A DNA stretch of 64,000 bases, from assembly GCF_900963305.1 (NCBI RefSeq), contig NC_042519.1, positions 19,272,391 to 19,336,390 on the forward strand, written 5' to 3'. The notes under the pieces are model-generated. The model saw only the letters and a list, made by a program, of their open reading frames with translations. It did not search any database and was not told the origin of the DNA. The position numbers and the translations under genes were made by a program. Source of the stretch: Echeneis naucrates. Taxonomy: Eukaryota > Chordata > Actinopteri > Carangiformes > Echeneidae. Shown piece after piece: positions 1 through 14,532 of the stretch. Numbering within the stretch: position 1 is the first letter of the stretch; each line of letters begins with the position of its first letter.

Positions 1-407
1 TCCGCATGAACACTGTAGTTTTAAGTATACCACCCTCCAACTGATGTTTGAGCTTGAAAGACCAATTAATTGTACACACTCAATATGAAGAGTTCCTTTG
101 TTTGCTGCAAAGGAACTCTTTCCTGCCTTTTGAAGTCTGCAGGCAGTTCACACCTAATGAACTGTGGCCAAGCTAATGTAGAAGAAGATTGAAGATTTGT
201 AAAAGTCCAACCTACAGCTGCTGTGAATGACTTTGAAATGTATCTGTTCCCTGGTAGCTCCTTTAATCATATCCCAGATGGATTTTAAATGTAAACCCAG
301 TGAAGCTTCTGAGATAGGAACAACCTGAAATATTTTCCTGGAAGTTAATAAAATGTATTTCTGCGCTCACTCCGCATTCATACTATGTGATTCTGTCTTG
401 TCTGCAG
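1..407 (+). other. mapkapk5: intron of mapkapk5 (5' part outside window)
   Basis: Non-coding sequence ahead of the first recognised mapkapk5 exon. It ends in a pyrimidine-rich tract and a CAG acceptor at 405-407. The exons for the N-terminal part of the kinase lie upstream of the window. I see no other feature here. Confidence 0.8.
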
Positions 408-2930
408 GATGCACCTGTGAAGCTGTGTGACTTTGGCTTTGCCAAGATCGACCAAGGAGACTTGATGACCCCTCAGTTCACTCCTTACTACGTAGCACCT
501 CAGGTAACGAGCCAGCATCGAGCACATTACACGTTTCCTGATAAACACATCAAACATGACTCTACCACTTTTTCCGCTCAGGTACTTGAGGCTCAAAGAA
601 GACACCAGAAGGAAAAGTCTGGAATTATACCTACCTCACCTACTCCTTACACATATAACAAGGTGCAACGCGTCTTAAATTACACATTCATCCTGCAGGC
701 CATATTCCTTAGTTTGAGTTTTGCTTAAATGAACGCGTCTTCTCTTTTTCCAGAGCTGTGACTTGTGGTCTCTTGGTGTGATTATCTACGTAATGTTGTG
801 TGGCTATCCCCCGTTCTACTCCAAGCACCACAGTCGCACGATCCCAAAGGACATGAGGAAGAAAATCATGACGGGCAGTTTTGATTTCCCTGAAGATGAA
901 TGGAGCCAGATCTCTGAGATGGCCAAGGACATTGTACGCAAGTAAGTATTGTTCCTTTTTATTTATTTTTCTTTTTTTCTTTTTTCTTTTTTTTTTTTGC
1001 TGTATCTTTATTTTGTGTTTTTGTTTTATTACAACAAAACAGCTGTAGTATACATCACTACAGTTGTTTTGTTTGTAATAAAACAAAAACTTATCCAAGT
1101 CCAGTTTTGTTTTGTTTTCTCTATGGTATTTGCCCTATGAGTCTTTCTATATATCTTGCTGTGTCACCTGCTATTTTTATTCATGCCATCCCTCCGTTGT
1201 CTCACTCATTTGTCATTTGTCTGTCCATTAATTTGCCCACCCGCCTCCCCCATCCTTCTCTTCTGCACCCCACAGGCTGCTAAAGGTGAAGCCAGAAGAG
1301 AGGCTGACTATTGAGGGAGTCTTAGCTCACCCGTGGCTCAACTGCACTGAAGCGCTGGACAATGTGCTGCCTTCCGCCCAGATGATGATGGACAAGGTGA
1401 GTGTGAAGTTAAAGGTGTAAACTATTGCCAGCAGAGGCCACCATTTTGCGTTTGTCAACTCGCTGCCAATAATGTGCAGAACATCGTCCACTTCTTCGCT
1501 TTCTTACTGTCTGTCCACAAACCTCCCAGGCCGTAGTTGCAGGTATCCAGCAGGCACATGCAGAGCAGTTGGCCAACATGAGAATTCAGGATCTGAATGT
1601 CAGCCTGAAGCCCCTAAACTCTGTCAACAACCCAATTCTCAGGAAAAGGAAACTTTTAGGGTACGATTACTCTTTTTGTCAGCTGTTCTCACGGCTGGCT
1701 CGCCGACTTTCTGTGTCTGTAGTGTTTGATATAATTCACTTCATAGGTTCCTGTATTGAAATAATCAAAATTAGAGTCTGAAGTGTGATTCATGTTGCAG
1801 CCCCAAGCCCAGTGACGGTTTCTTCATTCATGACCCAGAAAACGGAGGGGAAGACTCCAACGTAGCGCTGGAAAAATTACGAGATGTCATTGCACAGTGT
1901 ATACTACCACAAGCTGGTGAGTAAATCCAAGTCTTAAAGACATTTGAACCCCTTGATTATACTGCATTTTCCAGTTGTAGATGAAAACGAAACAAAGCAA
2001 AGAAAGGGATCAACTGATAATAACCTTCCTAATGTTAAATTGGCTGCCGCAGCAGTGTTGGGGCCAGGAAAGGCTTACCTCATCTATATCAGAATCAGAA
2101 ATGCTTTATTATCCCTGGAGGGAAATTCAGCTGTTTGGTAGCTTATCTTAAAAGTTAAGGAGTTGTAAAGAATGATGGCTGTGGGAAGGAAGGATTTTCC
2201 ACCCATGACTTTTTCTAATTTTGTACAAAGTAAATTACACTATACAAATGTAAATATAATGCTTTTTTAAATATATTTATGTCACTCTGCTCGGTCTGTT
2301 TGCCTGAATATAACACGGATATGTGCATGGCTTTTCTTTTTCACTGTACATCTGTTTGCAAATAATGACAGTGGGCTTGGTGTGATCATCTGCTGAGGTG
2401 AATAATTTTCCTTTTGCAGGAGAGAACGAGGACGAGAAGCTGAATGAGGTGATGTATGAAGCCTGGAGGTTTAACAGAGACTGTAAACTGCTGAGAGAAG
2501 GCCTGCAGGGGCTCAGCTGGGACGGTCAGTACCATTTCACCTTGTCTCTGACTGCCAAAGTATTCTTTGTCTAAAATCAAAACAGCTGTTTAACCTTCTG
2601 ACGTCTATTCAAATGGAAATATCTCCTCTCTGCCATTCATCAGACATCAACCACACAGCTACTCCATATTTCCCTTTTCCTTTGTATTTATTTAACCTTA
2701 TGGACTCCCACACAGCCGTGACTTATTTTGACTTCCAAAGACACCAGCGGTTCATTCATTCATTTAATTACTTACTTTTGCCCATCTAGTTATTTATTGC
2801 TACCGGGATCCTAATCAGCAGCTTTTCCATTACAGGGCGAGCGTTCTCCGATAAAGTTGACCGTTTGAAGTTGGCTGAAATTGTGAAACAGGCCATTGAA
2901 GAAAAGACAAATCTCCAAGAATCTCATTAG
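408..2930 (+). CDS. mapkapk5: MAP kinase-activated protein kinase 5 (MK5/PRAK), C-terminal part
   Basis: Ser/Thr kinase acting downstream of p38 and the atypical MAPKs ERK3/ERK4, shuttling between nucleus and cytoplasm. Eight coding exons are visible: 408-503, 582-662, 754-941, 1276-1396, 1530-1660, 1801-1916, 2420-2524 and 2836-2930 (stop TAG). They give 310 residues, against about 473 for the whole human protein, so roughly the first third is outside the window. The sequence shows the DFG motif (LCDFGFAK), the activation loop LMTPQFTPYYVAPQ with the MAPK-targeted Thr and the family's APQ in place of APE, subdomain IX (DLWSLGVIIY), and a C-terminal tail with the basic nuclear localisation stretch NPILRKRKLLG. 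The protein ends in a Lys/Glu-rich helix (VDRLKLAEIVKQAIEEK). All junctions are GT-AG and phases agree. It is convergent with ostf1. Seen: frame and splice sites; known: kinase family role. Confidence 0.97.
2088..2131 (+). repeat. fragment of a common teleost interspersed repeat
   Basis: An ATCAGAATCAGAAATGCTTT core followed by a TTATCCCTGGAGGGAAATTC-like end, a motif I recall as widespread in fish genomes, probably a retroposon tail. It lies inside the 1917-2419 intron of mapkapk5. Only a short fragment is present, so family assignment is open. Confidence 0.5.
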
Positions 2931-5143
2931 CAAACGCTGTTTTTCTATCTTCTTTTTATATTGTTTATTATGACCCTTTTTAACCCATATCTGTAAAGAT
3001 GTTTTTTTTATGTATAATGATGCGACTTTGTTTTTGTTTGTTTTGTTTTTTTTTTTCCTCTCTCCCTCATGAGTCCACTTGTAAGACCTATTGTACAGCT
3101 GTAGATACTTCAAAATGGACTCATTGGTACTATAATGGGTTTTTTTTTCTTTTTTTTAAATGGACACTTGCAAATAACAGTGGAAAAAAACTATATTTTC
3201 ATTTTTTCAAAAAAAAAGGAAAAAGAGAAAAGAAGAAAAATCAGCAAAAGAAATTATTTTCTGGGAGGGAATTTTTATTAGCTGCTTGTCCAAGATGTCA
3301 TGTCTTTATCCCAGATATTTCATTGTATTCTATTTTATTTTCCTTTAACCATCCTAAGATTTTATTTATTAAGAGTTCCATTATTTTATACTTAACGTGT
3401 ACCCTGGCAGTAGGCTCAAAAGTCAGGAGAAGCTGTCAAAGACGTGACTTTGTTCTTCCACACACTTTTTGAATCTTTATCATTATACAGATCTTTTTTG
3501 GTGCCCTTTTCTCTTGGAAATGGAGGTAAAAGAAAGTTATAAAATAGGAAAATGCTGCCTCAAATTTGTAAATTTTGTCACAACCCCTTTTCTTCAAGGC
3601 GTTATGAGACTAGATCCACATCAGCACAGGCTGGATATTTTTTTTTTCCCCAGACTCATTTCAATCAAAGAAATCTTAGGGTGAGATCCATTTACTAGCT
3701 TTTAGTCAGAGCTTAACCGTCTCCTGCCTTTTTTTTTTTTTTTTTTAAAGATCAGATTTTCAGACCCTGAGATGAGACCTAAAGCTCTAAAAGAGCTGGT
3801 AAGTGGACCTTGACTTAAGAAGTGAATGTTTCTGAGTTTTGTCACTCACTTTCTCACGTCGTCTCAGTACAAAACTCCTTCATGTGAAGTGATGATTTGT
3901 CAGCTCCGGAAGCTTGTCTGGCAATTAAAATGAAGTGAGTTATTTGAGATATTTACGGCAGTTTGTTTTTCTACGTTTGAACATGTACAATGTGATTCTG
4001 AAAGGTCTAAAGTTCAGTCTTTGTTTAAAGCTGTCGATCTGAGCTGCTTTGACGTAAACTCTTTTTTTTTTTTTTTTTTTTTTTACTGGAATTTAGACCA
4101 GGGACACATTTCTGGTGCAGTTTTTTTGTCAGTACGAGGTTTCAGCATGAACCTTGGAACAGTTCTGTCAAGATTTCAGTGTCTGAAAGCTTGCTGTGCT
4201 ACTGAATGTGCAATAGGGCAATAATCTAATCACGTATTCATAGTGCATGCATGTACATGGCAGTGAGATAGTGTTGATCAACTTGTCAGTATTGCTGTCT
4301 AACACAGATCTTCCTTACTTCCTTTAAATGGTCTGAATATCAGCAACACTCCCTCCCTTCGCTCATTCTTTGCTTTTAGTTGTAAGACACGTCATATCAT
4401 CAATTATCCAGAGTGAAATCTTCACTCTTCTGTTTAACAGTAGTGCTCCAGCCATATCTCACAATTTCTCCAGAGAGAGGTCAAAAGAAGGGATTTGTGT
4501 AAAGGTGTCTGAAAGAGGTCATGACAGCTAAAAGCTCATGCTCTCTTTTTCAGTTAATATTATTTCTAACACTTTGTGGTATCGCTTTATCTTTTTGTAT
4601 TCATTATTTATTAATTAATTAGCACACCATAGTGCAATACATGGTTCATTTCTCGTGAAAACCACATATCTCCAATCTTGGTGATAAGATATACTGAAGA
4701 ATTAACTATTGCCGGTATGGATTTCAGAAAACTTTGTACTTCTCAAGGTGAATAAACAATTCAAATGTAATTGGATTTATATGAAATGCATGAAATGCAT
4801 TGTATTCTTGGAAAACGAAGTCTCTCATAGCTTGTGACAAGATCCAAGACAGAGGACAGCGACGACATATTTGTGACTGATTTGTAGACGCGGTGCAAGC
4901 CTTCCTCTGTCTGTTTCTGATCAAAGTTAGGTGGAAAACAAAAACAAGTGACTAACAAAGCCTAATAACAGCCACAGCTTGCGCTTGAAAAGGCCTTATT
5001 ACGTGTCTAAGTTCAAATGTGCCTTGTTGATGGGGCAATATCTTCATCCTTTACTGCTGTCATCAGTCCAAATAAATCACAGGATCACTGGAAAAATCTG
5101 AATCACTGAAAGTAGTGATGAACATTTGTCCTTTTCACGTGTG

Positions 5144-5174
<31 letters not shown>

Positions 5175-6635
5175 GGAAGGTGTTTTCAATTCAGATTGCT
5201 GGGTACTGATTCTACAACGTGTTTTTCATCTGTCAATGTATTTAATGAAGAAAAAAAAGTTGATTTTATTTATTTCCTTTTTTTTTTTTTTTCGCAAAAG
5301 ATAACCGCTTATTTCACAAACAAAAGTTAGTCTGACATTTTGAGAAATTTGATTATGTTTTTAGCTGAAGGTTAAATGAGATGGCTATAGTTTGTTTTGT
5401 TTTGTTGTCACATCTGTCAACAAATGTCTTAAACTGCCACAAAGAACTTGTCTCCGCTGGTTGCCTGACAACAGGTCCAAGCCAAGAAACACTACATACC
5501 CCTCATAAATTATGTCATTTTTTTAAATGGGAAAAAAAAAATTGATTTGCTTTTTAGTCAGCTTTTACAAATGTTGGAATCTGTTGCCTCGTATTTAACA
5601 GATTAATAAGAGTGGTGTTAATCTTCTTATATCCACCACCGAGCAAATTCATGGAGCATAACTAATTCTTAATGTTTGCTTTTAAAGCTGCAATAATTAA
5701 CCGATGAAGCAGTCAAGCAAATTTTTCTGACGTTTTACAGCCTAAGCTATGAATTGATGAAAAAGGAAACTAATCAATTATTGTTAGTTGCAGACCTATT
5801 TCCTTTAATGTGCAGACATTTGCTTATGTTGGATCATTCCTCTTTGAGTGCAACACATCAAGCGCGCAGTATTGCAGGATCAGCATAGCTTTTCATAGTA
5901 GATGAGACCTTAAAATGCTGCTGTATTGTTTTTACTTTGAACATGTCCGTGTGGGTGCATGACAGTTTGTAATGTAATTTATTTGTGTGTGCGGTTCACA
6001 GTGCTGGACCGTTATTTTTCTGGAGGCCTGTCAACGAATCAGAGCTGCCTCCTCTGATTTCTTCCCCATCCACAACCAACAGTTTATATACTTTAACACC
6101 TGAGAATTCATTATAATTAAAGGATGGTCTAATTAATAAGAATTTTATCCTTCATGTATCACGATATTAATGGTCCAAACGGTCATTCTTGGGCATCATG
6201 CACCTGCTGTTTGCTGCTCAGTCTGGCTCAGTGTTATAGAACGATGATGGTGGTTTTGAAGATGCTACCTCCCTCCTCCTGCATCCTCTCGTTGAGTCGT
6301 CGCGGCTGCAGGATGCTCTCATACTGACACCTGAGTTCCCCTGGTGTGGATGCTGACTGAGAATAAATAACTGTCTTAATTTAAAACCGACTCTTTCAAA
6401 ATTATCTGAAAGGTATAAAATGTTTTAGTAGCTTGAAGGAAGGAAATCATTTGGAAATATGGAACCTCTTTTCTATCGTGTTTTCTCTCTGGTCTGGCAG
6501 TTATGTAGCATGTACCCAAATCCTTCTTGAGGAACTCGCTGTATTTTCTGTCAACAATTTTCTGCCCTTTCTGCCTTCTATTGAATGTCTTCAACAAGCT
6601 GACTTTGTAATAAAGGAATTCTTTTGAGTTTTGAA
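2931..6635 (+). other. mapkapk5: mapkapk5 3' UTR (probable)
   Basis: About 3.7 kb downstream of the stop without a convincing coding frame. It is AT-rich with many T homopolymers (for example 4063-4084, 5150-5174, 5279-5292). AATAAA hexamers lie at 6362-6367 and 6609-6614; the second is followed by a T/GT-rich stretch as expected of a cleavage site. That the whole interval is one UTR is inferred from the absence of other genes. Confidence 0.5.
6609..6614 (+). terminator. mapkapk5: poly(A) signal AATAAA, likely mapkapk5 distal 3' end
   Basis: Canonical hexamer followed within 30-60 bases by T- and GT-rich sequence. An alternative upstream hexamer lies at 6362-6367. Confidence 0.5.
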
Positions 6636-6869
6636 CATATTTTTTTGGGCTGTTTGTTTTTTTTGTTTTTTTTTTGAGGAAGGAGCTATTAATGTGCATT
6701 CCAGCTTGGATTAATCAATTTGCATTTGCATTTCCTCCCATGAGAGGAGAGGCTTGTCCGTACTCCAGGACTTAGTAAAGAGAGGGATTTAGATGCTTTG
6801 AGTAATTTAAATATTATGGTTTCTGTAATTTGTACAAAATAGAAATCCCGACACAGCATTTGGTCTTAA

Positions 6870-7963
6870 AACTGGCAGTATACATACTGTTTATTCTACA
6901 TCTTGGAAAAAAAAAAAAAAAGTATACTCAATGTGAAATTAAATTAGTTAAAAATCTTTTATTACAGATAGAAGATAAAGCAGATGGAAATCCAGAACAA
7001 AATCATCTTAAGAAATTGTACACTTTCACATTGATACACAATCAAAGACACACATATTTAAGGCACGTTTTAATATAATTTGTTGGAAAGCAGCAATAAA
7101 ACCAGAAAATTGCTCCCAGGATGGTAACCAAACCATCAAAAGCTTGAAAGGTGAGAGTAATGTGAAGTCTGTTTTACACAAAGATTTTTTTTTTTTTTTT
7201 TGCTAAACTGAACTGATAGATGGAAATGTAACAACAGACCAAAACACATGCAGCTAGCAGAAACATGTGAATTTCATTTTCAATGATTATGAAGGAGAGC
7301 GGGGAAGTTTACCCCCATTCAGTTCACATACGTTCCCATTTAAGGATCATTAGTGACTAACTTAATTTGACCAAGTACATAACACAGGAAACAGTTTCAT
7401 TTGAGGGGAAATATTAGGCTTAAATACGAGAATGCTATTTTGTCTCCCTAACGTGCACCAAATCACTAATCTGCATGAGATGATGCGTTTCCAAATCATT
7501 TTAGGTGATTCTGTAGTTCAGTAATTTAGGTGAAACTTGAAAAGAGACCTGACAATCTAATCTGCACTGGCACTTTAATTCCCAATTCAAATGGGTTAAA
7601 CATAAAATGTCCTCCTGGAATGTGCTTCTTAGAGCTTTGGTCCCTTTTCCACTACTACACATACTCAGTCCCTCAGCCCACGGTGTGCATCAGACGCTTC
7701 AAAACAAATTCCTTGTATGTGGAAATGCACTTTGCGAAGCAGGCAATGGGTAAAAATGCATTAATTCAGTGCTCTGCATGATCCAGAGGGATGAAAACTG
7801 GACTGTTTTGCACAGATGAATAGAACTGAACTGGAGTTACATCGAAAACAAAGCAGCAAATCCATTTTTGGTCTGTAATTTAAAAAAAAAAAAACAAAAA
7901 TTCTCAATGAGACTCTCCCGCAAACCAAATGGAAGACAGTGATGAGGTTTCAACAGGCCCGGC
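6870..7963 (-). other. ostf1: ostf1 3' UTR (probable)
   Basis: Read on the minus strand, this follows the ostf1 stop and reaches an AATAAA at 6895-6890 (TTTATT on the plus strand). No other gene frame is convincing. The inferred end lies only about 235 bp from the inferred end of mapkapk5, so the two genes are tail-to-tail. Confidence 0.5.
6890..6895 (-). terminator. ostf1: poly(A) signal AATAAA (minus strand), likely ostf1
   Basis: TTTATT on the plus strand, about 1.07 kb beyond the ostf1 stop codon in the direction of transcription. It is the candidate I chose for the ostf1 transcript end because it faces the mapkapk5 end. Confidence 0.45.
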
Positions 7964-8262
7964 TCAGTCCGAGTCTTCATCATCCAAATACTCTTCAGCG
8001 TTGCTGTGTGTGCGAGTGACACCTGCAACGAGAAATAAAGTGTTAACGGCAGATATAATGTATTATTTCACTGCTTATAACTATCAGCACAACTTCTGTT
8101 AATGAAAATATTACTCACCCTGTGGCATCATTGGCAAATATAGATCCTAATATTGTTATTTCCAATTATTTGTATTAAATAACCTGTTTTAGACTCATTC
8201 GTGATATGAATTAAACCAATTCCCCACATTTGTTATTTTGATGTTATACATAACCAAAATGG

Positions 8263-8294
<32 letters not shown>

Positions 8295-11200
8295 TGCCAC
8301 GCTACAAAATTGGTTCAGGAAGAGAACGACATAATTCAAGATGTTGATTTGGCTCCAAATTTAGCAGATCTCAGTGCAATCAATTAAAAAGACCCAGATA
8401 CCCAGGAATGCCCTCCCTGTCTCCCAAAGGTCATTTCACTCAAAGACCAAGAAACAAGCTTTCAGGGAGTGCCGGTGATGGTCACAGACATGAACTGAAA
8501 TAAGGAAACCTTCAGAGTTTCTAGTGGAGAGCCGAGCTCACAGGTCAGGGCTGTTTTGGCAGCAACACAATATGATCTAGGTTATGATGTTATGACATTA
8601 TGGCTTCATAATGTACACACCAATGTAATATATTAATGAATATAGTATAATATCGTATTGTAAGAATAATAATCTCTTGTAGCTACAAAGAAGATATCAG
8701 CTCGGTAAAAACTGATGCTGATGCTGAGTGCTGCGAGGCTGCCGCCTGGTGGCAGCTGTGGGCTACTCACTGTTTCCCTGCTTCCTTTTGAGAAGTGAAG
8801 CACATGAGGCATTGGTGGCCATTTCCAGGGCGAGTTTATTCTCGTTGTTCCTGATGTCTGTCCTCGCATCTGAAACAAAAGTTCTCACTGTAAAAAAAAT
8901 GAACTAATACTGAAAAAAAACAAAAAAAAAAAAAAAACTAAGGAAGGTGAAAAGAGCTGACACAGTGTCACGTGTCTCATTAAAGGTTTATTTCTGCTTT
9001 GTCTTCATATCTGTCCAAACATATTTTATGAAACAGACACGCATACATATGAATTCATACTCACTCTTGTTCAGCAACATTTCCACAATGTCAGAATAAC
9101 CTTTCCATGCAGCTGCGTGCAGAGAGGTGTCACCCAGTTTGTTCTGAAACAATTTAAAAAAATAAACAAATAAATCAATTAAAAAAAAACCACATCATTA
9201 TTACTAATAGCATGATAAACAATGGACAACTAAGAAGTGTAAACACATCCCACAGCTGTATACACAGATCTGACTGCAGGCTGCCAGTCACTCCCTGTTC
9301 AGAGCACAACACGCTGTCCTTCATGATATTACTCTCTCTTCTACTCCAAACAAACCTGGTGATGATTTTCTGCCAACTGTTGTCAGATAATCTTGATGGT
9401 TGGTACATTATGCATTTTTGTGATGCCAGTGTTTATGCTATCTCTGGGTCTTACTGAAGTTCAACTAGGTTGAGATTTTCTATCATTTTCATAGTCTTTA
9501 AACTGCTCACTGTTTAAACTTAAACCCATCTCAGGCCATCCCACCTGTTGGTTGAGCTCCACATTGGGCTGACGAAGCAACAGCTCCACCACATCTGATA
9601 CAGGGAAGGAGAAGGGGAGAAGTTTCACTGAAGGATATGTCTAACATATCAATCATAAAGAAACATTGAAAGGGCACAAAAGAACTGGAACACATTCACA
9701 GACCAAGTTCCTGTTTTTGTGTACTTTACCTCTGTCAAAAACCAAATTTGTGACAATATGATATTTGAGTCTGTGCTGCAGAGTACGACTGTCTCTCATC
9801 ACACAAATTAGACAGTTTCAGACTGCCAGTTTGAAAAGAGAAGCTGCCATCTTCTCGTCTACTGTCACTACCAAAAAGTAAGAGTTAAGTATGTTTATAC
9901 ATTCAGTGCTTCCTACCTTTATGACCGCCATGGCATCCCCAGTAGAGAGCAGTGTTTCCAGCCTTATCCAGCCCGTTGATTCCAACCTTGTTCTCCAGAC
10001 ATTCCCTCAGCCAACTCAAATTACCTGCAAATGTGTGTATAAATGCACTCAGCTCAGACATTTACCAAAAATACAGACAGAAAACAGCAGAAATGAAGAC
10101 GACATCTTCCTTGTATTGAGGGATTGCTGCACCTCGTTTGGCTGCTTCATGCATTGGATTGTCAATACTCTCTGCCTGCTCAGCCACTAAAGAACCAAAA
10201 AAAAAATAAATCACCATTAGCGCATGATCTAGCATTCACTGAAAAAGTAATTACAGACAAGAAACTTCTATCTGAAGTTTTTCCAAACCGCACACGTTAC
10301 AAAATTAAAATTTGGCCTGTCTTCTGCTCACCATAGTTACTTGGAATAAGTCCTGTTCTTCCTCTGCATGTCCCCTTCCACCAATTAGTGTCACTCTGAG
10401 GATAACGAAAAAATAATAATAAAAAAAAAAATCCAAATCCAAAAAGCATGAAGACAGTGGTATTAAAAACAAAACATGCAAACAAAAAAAAAAGTTACAT
10501 GAAAGTTAGATATGCAAAAATGAAAATACATAAAATATATAGCATACAGTGGAGCATACAGTGGAGATAAAGGAAGATGTGTAGTTTGAGATTGAGACTG
10601 GGAGCTAAATATCTGCAGTTGTGCTTACTGTGTCAGAAATGTACAAGATGTCTCCTTCTTCAAAGTAAAGCTCATCTGGCTGAAAAATCAAAAATGAGAC
10701 AGCGTCACTGATTAGGAAGTTTAACATGTTGACCTTAACACTGACTTATGTTCTACATTGAGCCTGCTTTCTTCTCTCCACACCTTCCCCTTTTTTCTTT
10801 GCATGACAGAAACAACCATAATTACATTTTAATGTGGTTTCACACATAATTTATGATATAGGACACAGATTTATGTTCATTTCCATTTCTGTGAAAAGTC
10901 TGACCACAGTAGCCACATACTATGCAGTAAGAACAAGAGGAAAGTCCAAATTAGGTTTCAGTGAACTCAACTCAACCTTGAAGTTTGAGGAGAAATTTCT
11001 GAAAAAGTACTTTGAGTGTTTTTATTGACTCTAAAACTTGAAGTATTTATAAGTCTTAACATTCATTTTTAATCGGAAATGGTCAAACCTTATACTGGCT
11101 GTAGTTTCTCTAAAATCATGACTCATATTTTTCTACATGACTGACGAGAAATGGAATATGTCTCAACCATTTCTCAACCTTTAACTGGCAATATTTTTTA

Positions 11201-14050
11201 TACTTGACTTTGTTCTTTTGGACATAACATTTCCATCGGGAAAACACTTGGACTTTTTGTTTCAGTTTTTGCTAAAGTTTAAGTCTAACATTTGTAGGTT
11301 ATTTTTCATGTTCGTGAAAATCACCACTACCAACAGTTTTAGGATTCACAATACTAAAATGTAAACGAAATGAATTTAAACTGCAAAACAGCTAGATAGA
11401 AGTACAGCATATGAATATATTGTTGAATTAATCAATCATGGCTTATTTTGAAAGTGCTTGACAAACAGTCATCACAAATCAAATATCAATCAATTATAAA
11501 AAAAAAACAAACAACCCTTTTTTTTTTTTTTTAGAAAAAAAGTGCTCTTACCGTTCTGGGGTCAAAGGTGAACAAAGCTCTGAACACCTTAACTTGGCCT
11601 TGTAAAGAGAAAAAACACACATGTTAGCTGCAACATTTCTTGACACGTCGACAACTTCTAAGTGAAAAACCTTTCGTGTGACATTACTTCACTCATGAGC
11701 CAACTGCATGGAACATCCAAGAACAGCTCACAATGTTTTTGTTTGCCTTTTTTTTTATTATTAAAGATATGCAGAGTGATGACAGAAATACAGAGCTGGT
11801 CCTTGTGTGTGCAGCCCCAAGGGCCTGTGATGGTTTCGATGTGCCTGGCAGCAGAGCCGATGCTGGAATGCTACCAGAGTGGTTGTAGCCAAACTAGGTC
11901 AGAGCTTTAAAAAAAAAAAAAAAAAGTAGTATGCACATAGCTCTAAAAGTAGCAGCCCATATTCAGTGCCAGTAACAGGTAATGTTATCTTCTGATTTGC
12001 ATCTGATTTCAGATGCACATCAGTCAATGTTTGACTATTGACTTCCCTTTAAAAATTTTGAATGTACCACATGACCTGATCGGATATGTAAGCAATATGC
12101 TTTGAAACACACTAATAAATACACACTTTATTTGTTGTTTTTGTTTTGGGTTTTGTTTTTTTTTTTTTTTTGTTCGATTTGCTCAAATATGTTAATTTTT
12201 TTATTCCTCTCAGCTTGTGTGAAAAGGTCATAACTTGTTTTTTTTTAAGTTACACTTTAACTTAATTACTGCTTTAAACTCTGCAGCTGCTTATAACTTT
12301 AAGAAAGCCATTTATAAAGGAGAGTAATTATCATTACATCAGTTGCATTACTTCTTAAAACAAAAACACTGTAACAGGCCTGAATGTTAAACTGGCTAAC
12401 TCTTCTCTGCAGTTGCTCAAAGTTTCTATTCAGCCAACACACTGCCTCAGTGTCTCAGTCTGAGAAGACCTGCATAAGCCTCGCTCTGTTCAGAGAAGCA
12501 AGCATGTCTCCACAGCAAGCCCAGTCATGTCACTTAAAACACACTAAAGCTTGTGCTGACTAGCTCAGATTCTCTATATTTTAAAGCCCCCAGGCACACA
12601 CAAGGAATGGTTGTTGCATGAGCAAAACATTGTGTGTCACTTCAATGGGAAGAATAATAAAATAAAAAAAGAAGAAAAAAAAAGGTAAACAATAAAAAAG
12701 ACAGGAGAAAAATGGCCGTGATGACTAACAGATCCCAGTTTGTAAAATCCTGCCAATTGTTTTTCTTTTGAATGACCAATTTATTTATCAACTCTTCGCT
12801 GTAGTTCTAAATCCTTTCAGAGTTACAGACCAACAGTCTTGAAGCTGGGACAGATTAATTCACAAGAACCAAAATCATCCAGTATAGAGGCTGGAACCAA
12901 TTAAAGCTGAAAAACAAAAAGACTTACTTTTTTCTATTTCTGTGTTTTAGAGTTGAAAAATAATAAAAACAAGACAAAAACGATAAAGTTAGAGAAAACT
13001 GCATGGTCCTACTGAGAAACGTGTCCTTCGTAGGTTGGAGACTCTTTCTTGTAACAACAGTCTTCGAGGTCTTGCTACAGGCTTCTAGTTCTGTAAGATT
13101 CTTGTGCTGTCTTATGTTATTAGTCTTGTGCTCTCTGCAGACTTTAAACAATGTTCAGGATTGATGTTCCTTCACAAATTTCTGATGCTGAGTTGATGGT
13201 GAGGACAGAGAAAATGTTTTTTCCTGATAAATCTCCATCACAGGCAGATTTGTGAAGAGGTGTGACTGCAGAGCGCTCCTCTTAATCGTCCTAAAGCTTT
13301 AGCAGTTCAAATAAGTCTGGTTTACTTTTCTAGCAACCCTCGTTAATTACTTTACAGTTTGAGGAGACCTGAAAACACTTTGCTATCATATGTGGCTGTT
13401 TAAATGAGCTTGTAGATGCTGATATTTTCTTTTTTTAATCTGTGAAAATTGGATTATTTATTAATTTATGAAATTTCCATCTCCTGCGCCTTACTAACTG
13501 TGAAGCCCTAAAAATCTAAGTAACACCTACACTTTGGGAAAAGTTAAATTTCTGATGGTATCAAAACTTTTACATGATGCTCCTCCTCCCCTCACTTTAA
13601 TCAGCAGTGCTCGGAGATTAAATTAAGACAGTTGCACCGGACATTCAACCTCCACCTTGGAGTTGTGGGATTTCTGCATTCTCACAATTTTGTGTCCCAA
13701 AAGCTCTGTCACTCATCAACATGGGAGACAACGACTCCACCATTTAAGACTGATAGCTCTCAGGAAACAACAATCTGTTAGGACAGAAGATCTCACCTGC
13801 TGTCACAACCAGGTGAGGCGTCACAGAGTTGACTAAGAGCATACAAATGATCTTAAATCTCCGTCACTGCAGTGTCACAGCAGTGTACTGAAATGTGCCT
13901 GCCCGCTCTCAAAGTGCACGTTTGTTTTATGTATGGACACTGAATACCGTTTTCTTTATTAAACGGGGTGGGCAGACCATTGAAGATGTCACCTTCAGCT
14001 GTAAAGACCCCCCCAGTTAACTTTTAATTAGTTGCATATAAATATATATA

Positions 14051-14081
<31 letters not shown>

Positions 14082-14484
14082 CACATGCACAATAAAACAC
14101 ATTCTGTGATGTCATTGGACATCAGAAAATGGGACTGAGCTTGCAGCATGTTATATTTCATCAGGCTAACTCATCGTCACCACCACCACCACTACCACCA
14201 CCACCACTGAGAGTCAGTGAACGCACCGCCGTGATGGAAATAGGGAAGTCACAGAGGCCTGAGGCAGCTGGATGCCCCTGTCATTGAACGCACCACGAAC
14301 GGCTCAACGACGGCAAAGCTGCAAACTATTAAAAAGCGTTTTGTTTCTTTTTTTTGTTTGTTTGTTTTTTGCAGGCTTTCTCTCGACCGGGTGGACAACA
14401 TTTCCCCCCCAACAAGCGACATAAAGTCATCCGTTTTCATCGGACTGCTTCACCGCCCACTGCGGGAAGCTCCCGTCGCAAAGA

Positions 14485-14532
<48 letters not shown>

